Below, one piece after another: positions 19,301 to 28,336 of a stretch of 64,000 nt of DNA (position 1 is its first letter; the number at the start of each line of letters is the position of its first letter). This DNA comes from Hydromonas duriensis (GTDB lineage Bacteria; Pseudomonadota; Gammaproteobacteria; Burkholderiales; Burkholderiaceae). The notes under the pieces were generated by a model. The model was not told the origin of the DNA, did no database searches, and saw only the letters and a list, made by a program, of their open reading frames with translations. Location of the stretch: assembly GCF_004363775.1 (NCBI RefSeq), contig NZ_SNZE01000002.1, positions 103,905-167,904 of the forward strand, given 5' to 3'. A program made the position numbers and the translations under genes.

Positions 19301-20240
19301 TTTCAGCAACATTTGTTGCCAAAACAATTCGGCGCGCATTCGATGGCTTAAAAATACGCTCTTGCTCCTGCGCCGTCAAACGAGCAAACAAGGGCAAAAT
19401 ATCAACATGAGGCGGATGATGCTTGCGCAAACTCTCGGCGGCCTCTCGAATCTCTCGCTCGCCAGGCAAAAAGACCAAAATATCACCCGTACCCTCGCGC
19501 GCCAATTCGTCGACAGCATCAACAATGCCATCATACAAATCACGCTCTTTATCATGCTCATTGGCTTGAATCGGCCGATAACGAATCTCCACTGGATACG
19601 TCCGACCGCTGACATTCATAATCGGAGCGGGCCCTTTTTCTGTAGCAAAATGCGCTGCAAACCTATCCGCATCTATCGTTGCGGATGTGATAATTATTTT
19701 AAGGTCTTTGCGCTTAGGTAAAATTTCTTTCAAATACCCGAGTAAAAAATCAATATTTAAACTTCGTTCATGCGCCTCATCAATAATGAGCGTGTCATAT
19801 TGTTTCAGTAAGGGGTCGCGTTGCGTTTCAGCCAGCAAAATACCATCTGTCATCAACTTAATCGACGCGCCCTCATGCAAGCGGTCTTGAAATCTAATTT
19901 TATAACCCACGACCTCACCCAATGGTGAATCCAACTCCTGCGCAATGCGCTTGGCGGTACTGGTTGCCGCCAAGCGACGCGGTTGGGTATGCCCAATCAA
20001 ACCCAGCCCCCCCACCCCAACACCACGTCCAAGCGACAAACACATTTTAGGCAGTTGAGTGGTTTTACCTGAGCCTGTCTCACCGCAAATGATGACCACT
20101 TGATTGCTCTGAATGAGCTTGCAAATGGCCTCTCGCTCTGCACTTACTGGCAGCTGTTCGGGAAATTGAATAGACTGTTGTAAACGCTCTATTTGAGCAG
20201 GCGTAGCAGAAAACTTAATTTTAGCGGGTGAAGATTTCAT
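16344..20240 (-). CDS. hrpA: ATP-dependent RNA helicase HrpA (DEAH box)
   Basis: Large DEAH-box helicase, about 1298 residues, the full family length. Walker A is GETGSGKT (about 53-60) and motif II is DEAH (about 154-157, in TLIIDEAHERSLN). SATIDADRF is motif III and QRAGRCGRVAAG is motif VI. The HA2/OB-fold region and the long DUF3418 C-terminal domain follow. HrpA acts in mRNA processing and in rescue of stalled or collided ribosomes. A small Gly/Val-rich insertion (RGVGVGGLGLIG) lies just before the GHTQPRR motif Ia. The frame opens at TTG 20252; ATG 20240 is preferred. Confidence 0.96.
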   Translation of the reverse strand: MKSSPAKIKFSATPAQIERLQQSIQFPEQLPVSAEREAICKLIQSNQVVIICGETGSGKTTQLPKMCLSLGRGVGVGGLGLIGHTQPRRLAATSTAKRIAQELDSPLGEVVGYKIRFQDRLHEGASIKLMTDGILLAETQRDPLLKQYDTLIIDEAHERSLNIDFLLGYLKEILPKRKDLKIIITSATIDADRFAAHFATEKGPAPIMNVSGRTYPVEIRYRPIQANEHDKERDLYDGIVDAVDELAREGTGDILVFLPGEREIREAAESLRKHHPPHVDILPLFARLTAQEQERIFKPSNARRIVLATNVAETSLTVPGIRYVIDSGLARVKRYSYRQKVEQLQIEAIAKAAANQRAGRCGRVAAGVCIRLYDEADFVARADFTDPEILRSSLATVILRMKALGLKRIEEFPFVQAPLNRAIVDGYHLLQELGALTDDYQLTQIGRELAKLPIDPRVARMILAARDEGALREVLIIASALSVQDVRDRPTELRAQADSAHAKFNDPASEFLSYLKIWQWFDEAVKHKKSNKLLQENCRAHFLSQLRLREWRDVHTQLSSMVKELGWRINESEPTFEQLHCALLAGLLGNIGFKSELQNEAVKHSAGAPAKVGQRGQYYQGARGIQFYLWPGSSLKKKSSQWVMAAELVETSRLFARTLAKIEPKWLERVGSHLLKKTYSEPRWRKKSGQVQADERATLYGLVVYNHRPVSYARINPEEARAVFIRDGLAQHEFEGRFPFLTHNKQLIAHIENIEHKSRRQDVLVDDELIVAFYDSVIPKDICDIRALQKWHDEAIKTQPKILYLSKDDLMRHEASGVTTDVFPKHMQVGGLSCGLTYHFEPNSPRDGVTLTVPIAVLNQVSAVECEWLVLGMLKNKVLALLKSLPQKIRRHCVPLPDYAQQFIEWSVAEACMGKQALLDALIAHVRLKTGQQLKSTDFKLELLPAHAFMNFKLIDEYGRQLEMSRNLSLLRTHFGGQARESFQEVVQAQSTADDASQSKQAKSTVSAGEAGRAITTWDFGELPELMELQKGQAKIFGYPALLDCETHCELSVWDEEKIAQDVHLLGLLRLARLHFKDSLKHLDKNIPDAANMGMLYAALTGDSLEALKSDIVALALQRACGLDDVTQWPRNAETFEKMLSQAKSRLGLIVQEVSKLVLNILSEWQVAQKKWVSAKAHINAYNDIKGQIERLIPKHFVLNTAYVQLVHYPRYFKAIALRIDKLKNDNARDAQLMRDMLPLTQNWQRAVNERGGQLDDGLLQFRWLLEELRVGLFAQECRTPMPVSVKRLHKVWDSLQR

Positions 20241-20269
20241 TTTAATGATCAAATAATAAACATCAAATA

Positions 20270-20298
20270 GTAAAAGCCTTCGTCAAACGAAGGCTTTT
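20270..20298 (-). terminator. Terminator after pbpG
   Basis: TAAAAGCCTTCGT and its reverse complement form a 13-bp stem around a 3-base loop. On the minus strand it follows pbpG directly and ends in a T-run, in front of hrpA. Confidence 0.88.
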
Positions 20299-20321
20299 AT
20301 GATTATATAAAGGTGCTATTT

Positions 20322-21314
20322 CTAGAGTGATGGTGAACGACCACCAAGCACGTCCAACTTTGACACGGTCGGCGCATTACCACTTTCAAGCCAATCCTTA
20401 ATACGAACTGCATCTGTCACACGAGAATCTGCCGTACGAGAATCGAGCAAAACAATAATTTTCGGCGAGCCGTTAATGAAAGCCTGAATGACGACACATT
20501 TACCCGCGGCACTCAAAGTCCCTGTTTTTTGCATGCCGATATTCCAACCCATGCCCCGCGATATCAAACGATTACTGTTGTGATACACCAACTGACGACC
20601 CGATGGGGTGTAAACCATAGCACTATCGGTTGTCGACAATTGTCGAATCATTTTGTATTGCGATGCAGCATTAACCATCTTCGCTAAATCCATCGCAGAT
20701 GCTTGATTTGAGGGCGACAAACCACTTGGATCAACAAAGTTGGCCCCACTCATTCCGAGCATACTGGCTTTTGCATTCATGGCCTGAATAAAAGCAAATA
20801 AACCGCCAGGATAAGTGCGACCCAAGGCATAAGCGGCACGGTTTTCAGATGACATCAGCGCCAACAACATCACATCACGACGAGGCAATGTCGTGCCAAC
20901 AGACAAGCGCGAATTACGATAATGATTGGCATCTTCTTCGGTGATGGTGATTGGCTCATCCATATCCAAACGCGCATCCAAAGAGACCATCGCCGTCATC
21001 AACTTGGTGATAGATGCAATGGGTAATTTTGTACGAGAGTTTTTTTCGTACAACGTACTCCAACTGTTCTGATCCACCACCAAAGCCACACTGGCTCGTA
21101 AATCGAGAGGATCATAGGATTGCTCCAAACCATATTGTCGGCCATACGACACGTTATGAGTTGCGTAAGGGCGAGCGGGCTGGGCTGTGACGGCCTTAGT
21201 CGTAGCTTGAGCAATCATTGCCCCAACCACATCTTCTGCGGCCTGAGCAAATGTCGATAGAGAGGCAGAGAGTGTCAGAGCCGATGCCACGGCAAATTTA
21301 AGTATATGTTTCAT
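20322..21314 (-). CDS. pbpG: D-alanyl-D-alanine endopeptidase (penicillin-binding protein 7/8)
   Basis: Periplasmic serine peptidase that cleaves D-Ala-meso-diaminopimelate cross-links in peptidoglycan. A signal peptide covers about the first 26 residues (ending FAQAAE). All three penicillin-binding motifs are present: SITK (Ser101-Lys104), SEN (156-158) and KTG (263-265). At 330 residues without a long C-terminal domain it fits PBP7/PbpG better than DacA/DacC. The ATG at 21314 follows GAGG with a 5-base spacer; a GTG three bases upstream is less likely. It is monocistronic with its own terminator. Confidence 0.93.
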   Translation of the reverse strand: MKHILKFAVASALTLSASLSTFAQAAEDVVGAMIAQATTKAVTAQPARPYATHNVSYGRQYGLEQSYDPLDLRASVALVVDQNSWSTLYEKNSRTKLPIASITKLMTAMVSLDARLDMDEPITITEEDANHYRNSRLSVGTTLPRRDVMLLALMSSENRAAYALGRTYPGGLFAFIQAMNAKASMLGMSGANFVDPSGLSPSNQASAMDLAKMVNAASQYKMIRQLSTTDSAMVYTPSGRQLVYHNSNRLISRGMGWNIGMQKTGTLSAAGKCVVIQAFINGSPKIIVLLDSRTADSRVTDAVRIKDWLESGNAPTVSKLDVLGGRSPSL

Positions 21315-21595
21315 CACAACCTCGCTTTTTTTGTGTATTTACGTATGACTTTACGGAAAACGAATTTTAAAAATATGTCCTAATTTTCCTTCGTCAACTG
21401 CTTTTGAAAAGAATTTTACGGATAAAACCATTAAAAATCAAATAGTTTTCTCTTTTTTATAAAGCAAAAACTTAATTTGTTGTTAAATGGGCAGAGTTTC
21501 TCAAAATAAAAGCACATATACCCTAATGCAATGTTATTTTCTTTAAAACGTATTTATAGCAAATTAACATTGAGGTAAACGCCGCAATACAAAAA

Positions 21596-22126
21596 TCACT
21601 CAATCGCCACATATTTAACTTCAACAATCTCTAAAATATCTGTGCCAGCTGGTGTATTAAGACGCACCTCATCGCCCTCTCGCGCTTTAAGCATTGCTCT
21701 TGCAATGGGGCTATTCCAACTCACCCAGCCTCGAGCCGAATCAATTTCATCCTTGCCAACAATACTGATTGTTTCTTCAACCTGCGTCGCCTCACGCCAA
21801 AAGGTGACTGTAGCGCCAAAGAATATTTGGTCGACGTGCTGCTGAGTAGCGGGGTCAATGACCTGCGCATTTTCCAAAGCCTTTGTTAAGTAGCGCACTC
21901 GACGGTCAATTTCTCTCAGTCTTCGCTTGCCGTATAAATAGTCGCCATTTTCTGAACGATCGCCATTTTTTGCAGCCCAAGATACAACTTGAACCACTTC
22001 AGGCCGCTCAACATCCAACAGGTTTAACAATTCGCTCTTTAGACGCGTATATCCCGTTGGTGTCATATAATTTTTTACGGGTGCTGCCACTGTTTCTGCT
22101 GCATGCCCCCTCTGGTTTGAAACCAT
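21596..22126 (-). CDS. greB: Transcription elongation factor GreB
   Basis: Secondary-channel factor that stimulates transcript cleavage by backtracked RNA polymerase. The coiled-coil domain shows the GreB-type core AAKNGDRSENGDYLYGKRR, then LREIDRRVRYLTKALE; the acidic Asp/Glu of the hairpin tip are present. The C-terminal FKBP-like domain follows. The protein is 176 residues, about 18 longer at the N-terminus than E. coli GreB; the GreB-like part begins near Met21 (MTPTGYTRLKSEL), so translation could start there. Divergent from rpmE2. Confidence 0.95.
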   Translation of the reverse strand: MVSNQRGHAAETVAAPVKNYMTPTGYTRLKSELLNLLDVERPEVVQVVSWAAKNGDRSENGDYLYGKRRLREIDRRVRYLTKALENAQVIDPATQQHVDQIFFGATVTFWREATQVEETISIVGKDEIDSARGWVSWNSPIARAMLKAREGDEVRLNTPAGTDILEIVEVKYVAIE

Positions 22127-22380
22127 GACAAATCCTTTCCATCTTTGCGATTACTCAAAAACCGACACCTAGACACTTAAATTTTAACCACAAATTATAC
22201 GCTAAACGATAACAACGCCTTAAGAACACATATAACCATTGAGTGCCTCGACCTAAAAATGGCTTGTCACATTTAGACTTCTATGTGATAATAAGCGGCT
22301 TTTTATATATTTGGCGTGTGATTGGGTTTATGCTTTTTAGCCGCCCAATTGGCTGCCGCTCAACTTTTAAAGGATTTAAA

Positions 22381-22653
22381 ATGAAATCAGGTATCCACCC
22401 AGAATATCGTGAAGTTGTTTTCCATGACATGTCAAACGACTTTAAATTTGTGACTCGTTCTACAGTCAACACCCGTGAAACCATCCAGTTCGAAGGTAAA
22501 GAATATCCTTTGGTTAAGTTAGAAACGTCTTCTGAATCACACCCATTCTACACTGGCACGCAAAAAATCATGGATACTGCGGGTCGAGTTGAGAAATTCC
22601 GTAACAAATACGGCTCACGCGGCGGTGCTGCTAAAACAGCGGCAGCTGAGTAA
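22381..22653 (+). CDS. rpmE2: 50S ribosomal protein L31 type B
   Basis: 90-residue ribosomal protein L31 of the C-minus (type B) form: it starts [18 protein letters not shown] and lacks the CxxC zinc motif of type A L31. Type B paralogues replace zinc-containing L31 under zinc limitation in many bacteria. The ATG at 22381 has AAAGGA 5' to it. No Zur-like operator was recognised by eye in the 250 bases upstream. A strong terminator follows. Confidence 0.95.
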   Translation: MKSGIHPEYREVVFHDMSNDFKFVTRSTVNTRETIQFEGKEYPLVKLETSSESHPFYTGTQKIMDTAGRVEKFRNKYGSRGGAAKTAAAE

Positions 22654-22686
22654 TCGTTTCTCTCTGACACATGTTACATGTTCAGG

Positions 22687-22724
22687 ACAAAAGGCAGCAT
22701 TTGCTGCCTTTTGTTGTTTTTGTT
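22687..22724 (+). terminator. Terminator after rpmE2
   Basis: ACAAAAGGCAGCA pairs with TGCTGCCTTTTGT, followed by TGTTTTTG. The perfect stem is 13 bp with a minimal loop. Confidence 0.9.
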
Positions 22725-22754
22725 TAAACACTTTTAGTATGCCTCTTCAGTGCT

Positions 22755-24521
22755 ATGGCACATATTGAGACATATTGTTATGCTGCCACTATGGATATTA
22801 AAGCTTCTAATCCCTTGCGCTTAAACCAACACGATGTCGCACGTTTGCCTCGTCGTTATCTGTTTTTATTATTAACGCTTTACATCGCCGCTGGCTTGAC
22901 TTGGCGAGACTTGTGGCGACAAGAAGCGGGTAGTTTTGGCATTATGCTAACCATGGCTCAAGGTGGTGTGAGTGACTGGATTTATCCTAATGTTGCTGGT
23001 TTGTATAGCACGACTTTTGGGCCTTTGCCTTATTGGATTGGTGCTGTATTCATTCGGCTATTTAGCTTCATCATGTCACCGTTTAACTCGGCTCAGTTTG
23101 CTATTGCCTGTCAAGGTGCTTTGAGTGCTTATCTATTATGGCTGGGTGTTTATCGACTGGGTAAGCGCGATGAACTTCAGCCTCAACGTTTGGCTTTTGG
23201 CGGCGAGCCTTCGCCGACGGATTATGGTCGAATGCTTGCTGACTCTGCCGTGTTGCTTTTGGTAGCGACATATGGTGTTGCCGCACATACGCACGACACA
23301 AGCGAGGGTGCAACAGTGTTATTGGTCTGCATGATGTGGCTGTGTGGCGCCATCAGTGCGCTTGAACGACCTGCAAAGGGGCGATGGTTATGGTCTTTGG
23401 GATTTGCAGGTATGGGCTTAACCCTACCATTTACCTTATTTATTTTCTTTATTTTTACAACATTAGGCGTGCTTTTTTTCACGCACTGGCGTGAGAACAG
23501 TTTACACGTCACTCCCGTTGTTATCGCAATTGGATTACTTACACCTGCCATTTGGTTTTTCAATATGGCACAAAACCCCGAGTTTTTTCTAAACTGGCGG
23601 TCTAATCAACACTTTACCCCCTTGTCAGCTGATAACGTGACATTTTTCGGGCGCAATTTTTTCGTTTTCACTTGGCCAATTGCCCCATTGGGATTATGGT
23701 GTATCTGGCGTTGGCGTTCGCGCTGGAGCAATCCAATGATGGTGTTAGGCGTTTTATTGCTATTGACTCCGCTGGGTCACCTGATTATCAGTGGCCAACG
23801 GTTTGATGCGTCCATGTTGATGTTCGTGCCTGGTTTTGTACTTTTAGCACCATTTGGCTTGGCAACACTCAACCGTGGTCGCGCCAATATTATTGATTGG
23901 TTTTCTTTACTGACTTTTTCAACTTTATTGCTGCTGGTTTGGATGTTTTGGATTGCGGCATGGACAGGTTTTCCTACCCAACTCACTCGTAACATTTTTA
24001 AACTTGCGCCCAACTTTCAAATGGAATTTAAATGGTGGCCGTTTTCAATTGCGGTTCTTGTGAGCCTGGGTTGGCTGCTGATTTTAAATTGGCGTGCACG
24101 CTTTCAGCCTCGTGCTTTATGGAAAGCTGTTGCCCTATCATCCAGCGGACTGGTGATGATTTGGGTCTTGTTGGCCACCTTGATAATGCCTTGGTTAAAC
24201 TACACGAGAAGCTATAGTGAAGCGGGGAAAGCATTAACAAGTAACATTCCATCAGAAGTGTCTTGCGTGAGAGCAATTGATTTACCAGCCAATATACGCG
24301 GTGCCATGTATTACTACGCCAACGTACCGTTTGTACCAGAGCGCTCCGAGTTTGCAAAGGTGAACTGCCCTTACGTATTAACGCAAGAAAGTACTCTAAA
24401 ATTAAACACGCCCATTAAAAACACGTCAAGCGTTCAATTACACAATCAAACATGGAAAGTGATTTGGACAGGCGAGCGTGTATCTGAACGTGGCAATGCC
24501 TTGATTCTACTGCGTCAATAA
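22755..24521 (+). CDS. GT-C (family 39, ArnT-like) membrane glycosyltransferase
   Basis: Polytopic inner-membrane protein of 588 residues. About 11-12 hydrophobic segments are followed by a soluble C-terminal domain of roughly 100 residues. The overall plan, with the first periplasmic loop containing RDLWRQEAG, resembles the GT39/ArnT/PMT family, which moves sugars from polyprenyl-phosphate carriers to lipid A, protein or other acceptors. Sequence similarity is only recognisable in outline and the substrate is unknown. The start could also be the ATG at 22791 (MDIKASNPL); neither has a clear ribosome-binding site. It is not in a polysaccharide cluster. Confidence 0.7.
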   Translation: MAHIETYCYAATMDIKASNPLRLNQHDVARLPRRYLFLLLTLYIAAGLTWRDLWRQEAGSFGIMLTMAQGGVSDWIYPNVAGLYSTTFGPLPYWIGAVFIRLFSFIMSPFNSAQFAIACQGALSAYLLWLGVYRLGKRDELQPQRLAFGGEPSPTDYGRMLADSAVLLLVATYGVAAHTHDTSEGATVLLVCMMWLCGAISALERPAKGRWLWSLGFAGMGLTLPFTLFIFFIFTTLGVLFFTHWRENSLHVTPVVIAIGLLTPAIWFFNMAQNPEFFLNWRSNQHFTPLSADNVTFFGRNFFVFTWPIAPLGLWCIWRWRSRWSNPMMVLGVLLLLTPLGHLIISGQRFDASMLMFVPGFVLLAPFGLATLNRGRANIIDWFSLLTFSTLLLLVWMFWIAAWTGFPTQLTRNIFKLAPNFQMEFKWWPFSIAVLVSLGWLLILNWRARFQPRALWKAVALSSSGLVMIWVLLATLIMPWLNYTRSYSEAGKALTSNIPSEVSCVRAIDLPANIRGAMYYYANVPFVPERSEFAKVNCPYVLTQESTLKLNTPIKNTSSVQLHNQTWKVIWTGERVSERGNALILLRQ

Positions 24522-24582
24522 GGACATCGCACAAAGCCTAGCTCGTTTATTAACCAATATCTAATCAACCAGAGGAGCCTTC

Positions 24583-26097
24583 ATGACCACTATTTTGGAA
24601 AAAGATTTTGTTGAGTCCATCGCTGATGCGTTTCAATACATTTCTTACTATCACCCAGAAGACTACATCAAAGCACTGGCCGCTGCTTATGAGCGTGAAG
24701 CCTCGCCCGCAGCAAAAGACGCCATTGCACAAATTTTAACCAACAGTCGCATGAGTGCTGAAGGTCATCGACCTATTTGCCAAGACACAGGGATTTGCGT
24801 GGTGTTTCTCAAAATCGGTATGAATGTTCGCTGGGAGTCCAAACTCACCATCCAAGAAATGGTCAACGAAGGTGTGCGCCGTGCTTACCTCAACCCTGAT
24901 AATGTCTTGCGTGCCTCTGTACTTGCTGATCCCGCTGGTAAACGCAGCAACACCAAAGACAACACCCCCGCCGTTGTACACATTGAAATGGTCGCTGGTG
25001 ATACGGTTGACGTGACGGTCGCAGCCAAAGGTGGCGGCTCGGAAAACAAATCCAAAATGGTCATGCTCAACCCATCTGATTCCATCGTTGACTGGGTTTT
25101 GAAAACCGTACCAACCATGGGCGCAGGCTGGTGCCCGCCTGGCATTTTAGGCTTAGGCATTGGCGGCACGCCAGAAAAAGCCATGACGCTTGCCAAACAA
25201 GCAATTATGGAACCGATTAACATGCATGAGTTGCTCGCGCGTGGCCCCTCCAATCGTGTTGAAGAATTGCGCGTTGAGCTATACGAAAAAGTCAATGCAT
25301 TGGGCATCGGTGCGCAAGGTTTAGGTGGTCTCACCACAGTATTGGACGTTAAAATTTTGGACTACCCCACACATGCCGCCTCATTGCCCGTCGGCATGGT
25401 GCCCAACTGCGCGGCCACCCGTCACGCGCATTTTGTGCTCAATGGCAGCGGCCCCGCCCTGCTCACCCCACCGTCATTGGACACTTGGCCCAATGTCAGC
25501 TGGACGCCTGACGTACAAAAAAGTAAACGGATTGACCTGAACAACCTGACCCGTGCTGAAGTGGAAAGCTGGACACCAGGTCAAACTTTATTACTCAATG
25601 GCAAAATGCTTACTGGACGCGATGCCGCGCACAAACGCATCGCCGACATGCTCGCCAAAGGCGAACCCTTACCAGTTGACTTCACCGATCGAGCGATTTA
25701 CTACGTCGGCCCAGTCGACCCCGTACGCGATGAAGTGGTCGGTCCAGCGGGTCCCACCACCGCCACGCGCATGGACAAATTCACCGAAATGATGCTGGCA
25801 CAAACAGGCTTAACCGTCATGATTGGTAAATCAGAACGCGGCCCAGCAGGTATTGAAGCCATCAAAAAACACAAAGCCGCCTATCTAATGGCGGTGGGTG
25901 GCGCAGCGTATCTGGTGTCTAAAGCCATCAAATCAGCCAAAGTATTGGCTTTTGAAGACTTGGGCATGGAAGCGATTTATGAGTTTGATGTGGTTGACAT
26001 GCCCGTCACGGTTGCCGTTGATTCAAACGGCGTGTCGGTACATGAAACAGGCCCGAAAGAGTGGAAAGTAAAAATCGAGCAACTCAAAGGAAAATAA
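24583..26097 (+). CDS. fumA: Fumarate hydratase class I (iron-sulfur)
   Basis: Converts fumarate and L-malate in the TCA cycle using an oxygen-sensitive [4Fe-4S] cluster. The 504-residue protein has the single-polypeptide class I architecture: N-terminal alpha domain with RPICQDTGICVVF, middle GGGSENKSKM, and GAGWCPPGILGLGIGGTPEKA, then NCAATRHAHFVLNGSG and the C-terminal beta domain with GPTTATRMDKFTEMML. Cluster cysteines lie in CQDTGIC, GWCPP and NCAATR. AGAGGAG precedes the ATG. It is monocistronic, ending at a terminator. fumA and fumB cannot be separated; fumA is used as the general symbol. Confidence 0.95.
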   Translation: MTTILEKDFVESIADAFQYISYYHPEDYIKALAAAYEREASPAAKDAIAQILTNSRMSAEGHRPICQDTGICVVFLKIGMNVRWESKLTIQEMVNEGVRRAYLNPDNVLRASVLADPAGKRSNTKDNTPAVVHIEMVAGDTVDVTVAAKGGGSENKSKMVMLNPSDSIVDWVLKTVPTMGAGWCPPGILGLGIGGTPEKAMTLAKQAIMEPINMHELLARGPSNRVEELRVELYEKVNALGIGAQGLGGLTTVLDVKILDYPTHAASLPVGMVPNCAATRHAHFVLNGSGPALLTPPSLDTWPNVSWTPDVQKSKRIDLNNLTRAEVESWTPGQTLLLNGKMLTGRDAAHKRIADMLAKGEPLPVDFTDRAIYYVGPVDPVRDEVVGPAGPTTATRMDKFTEMMLAQTGLTVMIGKSERGPAGIEAIKKHKAAYLMAVGGAAYLVSKAIKSAKVLAFEDLGMEAIYEFDVVDMPVTVAVDSNGVSVHETGPKEWKVKIEQLKGK

Positions 26098-26104
26098 GCC
26101 CCAC

Positions 26105-26134
26105 AAAAAAGCCCAGTTCATACTGGGCTTTTTT
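26105..26134 (+). terminator. Terminator after the fumarase gene
   Basis: AGCCCAGT/ACTGGGCT stem with a TCAT loop, preceded by an A-run and followed by TTTTTT. Confidence 0.92.
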
Positions 26135-26201
26135 ATAGTCAACTTGGTTGGCGTTGATATCTGTTCGTGCGCCATTTAACTTGATTAGCATCGTTTCGTA
26201 A

Positions 26202-27119
26202 TTACTTTGAATCTCGCATCAACGTTGATTTACCAAATAAGCTATCCACCAAATCTACGGCCAACAATGCCGTTTGATTTTTGACGTCGTATGCGGGGTT
26301 GACTTCCATGATGTCAAGAGAGGCCATACGCCCCGTGTCAGCAATCATTTCCATGCACAGTTGCGCTTCGCGGTAGGTTGGTCCACCTGGAACGGTTGTG
26401 GCAACGCCAGGGGCTATGCTCGGGTCAAGAAAATCAACATCAAAACTAACATGCAGATGGGTATTCTCGGTCATGCCTGCCAGTGCGCGCTCCATTGCTT
26501 CACGCATGCCATACTCGTCAATGTAACGCATGTCGAATACTTCTAAACCAACTTGATGAACAAAACGTTTTTCGCCCTCGTCAACGCTGCGAATCCCAAT
26601 CTGATGCACCACGTCAGGATTAATCGCTGGAGTGCGGCCACCAATACGCGTGAGTTGTTTTGGTCCATAGCCACACAATACGGCAACAGGCATGCCGTGA
26701 ATATTGCCCGTGGGCGTGAGTTCACTCGTATTAAAATCGGCATGGGCGTCTAACCACAGTACGCGCAAGTCTTTTCCTTTTTCACGGCAATAGCGTGCAA
26801 CCGCGCTGATGGAGCCAATACCTAGGCAATGGTCACCCCCTAAAATAATTGGCAAATGACCTTGCTGCAAGGCAGCATAACTGGCTTCATGTAGAGATTG
26901 ATTCCAAGCGGCAACTTCCTCAAGGTGGCGGTAGCCTTCAACGGGGGGTAGCCAGGGGTTGGTCGGCCCAGCTAAATTGCCACTGTCAATGACGTTTAAT
27001 TGATGGGCTTTGAGCATTTCAATCAAACCTGCAACCCGCAAGGCTTCTGGCCCCATGGATGCGCCCCTTGAACCTGCGCCGATATCTGTTGGTGCACCAA
27101 TAAGTTGTATCGTAGTCAT
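26202..27119 (-). CDS. rocF: Arginase
   Basis: Manganese enzyme that hydrolyses arginine to ornithine and urea. The metal-binding motifs are complete: GGDHCLGIGS, WLDAHADFNT and SFDVDFLDPSIAPGVATT, followed by GGPTYREAQ. The length is typical (305 residues). GGDHC replaces the more common GGDHS, a change outside the metal ligands. The start codon overlaps the last four bases of rdgB (ATGA), so translation is probably coupled. No urease or other arginine catabolic genes are adjacent. Confidence 0.94.
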   Translation of the reverse strand: MTTIQLIGAPTDIGAGSRGASMGPEALRVAGLIEMLKAHQLNVIDSGNLAGPTNPWLPPVEGYRHLEEVAAWNQSLHEASYAALQQGHLPIILGGDHCLGIGSISAVARYCREKGKDLRVLWLDAHADFNTSELTPTGNIHGMPVAVLCGYGPKQLTRIGGRTPAINPDVVHQIGIRSVDEGEKRFVHQVGLEVFDMRYIDEYGMREAMERALAGMTENTHLHVSFDVDFLDPSIAPGVATTVPGGPTYREAQLCMEMIADTGRMASLDIMEVNPAYDVKNQTALLAVDLVDSLFGKSTLMRDSK

Positions 27120-27727
27120 GAGATGTGTTCCTTATGTAATATTTCAATCAACTTTTCCACTGCCAAACCACGGTGGCTAATGGCATTTTTTTCGTTATGT
27201 GACAATTCTGCTAAAGTTTTATTCAAATGCGGTAAATAAAAATAAGGGTCGTAGCCAAAGCCAGAGTCACCACGGGGATTATCAATCATTTCACCCCATA
27301 ATTGACCGTCTACGATAATCGGTTGTGGGTCTTGAGCATGACGAACCAGAACGATGACACAATAAAAATAAGCCCGTTTGTCGAGTTTATCCGCTAACGC
27401 GGCCGTTAATTTTAAATTGTTGCGCACGTCTTTGGGCAAATTTGAATCTTTGTCCTCTCCCGCGTATCGAGCTGAAAGCACCCCAGGTGCTCCGTTTAAT
27501 GCAGGTACACACACCCCAGAGTCATCCGCCAATGCAGGCAACCCCGTGATGCGAGCCGCATGCCTCGCTTTGTGTAATGCGTTTTCAACAAAAGTAAAAT
27601 AAGGCTCTTCGCACTCGGGCACATTCAAAGCCGCTTGCGCTTGCACCTCAATATGAAGAGGAGCAAGCAGGCGATTGAACTCGAGCAGTTTACCTGAGTT
27701 ATTAGAAGCCAAAACCAATTGAGACAT
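27116..27727 (-). CDS. rdgB: Non-canonical purine NTP pyrophosphatase (RdgB/HAM1)
   Basis: House-cleaning enzyme that hydrolyses dITP, ITP and XTP to monophosphates so they are not built into DNA or RNA. It opens with LVLASNNSGKLLEFNRLLAP, the substrate-binding SNNxGK loop, and carries ALADDSGVCVPALNGAPGVLSAR and GDSGFGYDPYF, plus the C-terminal SHRGLA motif. The length is normal (203 residues). It is the middle gene of a tight minus-strand run: GNAT upstream by 18 bases and rocF overlapping by 4. Confidence 0.96.
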   Translation of the reverse strand: MSQLVLASNNSGKLLEFNRLLAPLHIEVQAQAALNVPECEEPYFTFVENALHKARHAARITGLPALADDSGVCVPALNGAPGVLSARYAGEDKDSNLPKDVRNNLKLTAALADKLDKRAYFYCVIVLVRHAQDPQPIIVDGQLWGEMIDNPRGDSGFGYDPYFYLPHLNKTLAELSHNEKNAISHRGLAVEKLIEILHKEHIS

Positions 27728-27745
27728 AGATAACCCACCTCATTT

Positions 27746-28330
27746 TTATAAATACATCACCATGCAGGTGACTTTTTTCCAATACAACAACTGCCACATT
27801 CTAGAAGTGAGCGAAATCGATTCTTGCACAAACCCTTGCTTGATAAAAAAGCGGTGCTCCGCCTCAGTCATCGCAGGAAACTCAATACGAATACGATTGT
27901 AATGATAAGTTCGAGCATGCTGGATTAAACACCGCAATAATTGCTGACCAACCCCGATACCCCTACATTGCGGATCAATCGCCAAACCAATAACAAGCAA
28001 CTCGTCAGGCCTAGGCTTTTGACGAACATATTTCAAAACAAACGCAGCCCAAAGTCCCGATAAAAAACCTAAGTTTTTGATGAGCGTACACAATGAAACC
28101 TTTTTAATCAGTGTCTCACGCAAGTGAGCAAATCCCAAAACCCCTAGCAAATGCTCTTCCAAATAGGCGGCCACGCAACAATTCGGCTCTAAAAACTGTT
28201 GCAGCAAGGCAGCCCGTTTGACGCTGTTTGGTACTGCCAATTTGAAATATTGACCAAAAGTTTCATTGTACAAAAGAGAGACCAAGCGGGCATCCTGCGG
28301 TCTGAAACCAATCGTGCAATTGATATCCAT
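27746..28330 (-). CDS. GNAT-family N-acetyltransferase
   Basis: Probable acetyl-CoA-dependent acetyltransferase, 194 residues. The acetyl-CoA-binding motif A is VIGLAIDPQCRGIGVGQQLL, the Q/R-x-x-G-x-G loop, followed by motif B ending in FFIKQGFVQE. The substrate is not evident. It starts 6 bases downstream of the MFS-acyltransferase gene, so the two are co-transcribed, and it precedes rdgB and rocF on the same strand. A link to lipid or membrane metabolism is only a suggestion from position. Confidence 0.85.
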   Translation of the reverse strand: MDINCTIGFRPQDARLVSLLYNETFGQYFKLAVPNSVKRAALLQQFLEPNCCVAAYLEEHLLGVLGFAHLRETLIKKVSLCTLIKNLGFLSGLWAAFVLKYVRQKPRPDELLVIGLAIDPQCRGIGVGQQLLRCLIQHARTYHYNRIRIEFPAMTEAEHRFFIKQGFVQESISLTSRMWQLLYWKKVTCMVMYL

Positions 28331-28336
28331 TTCAAC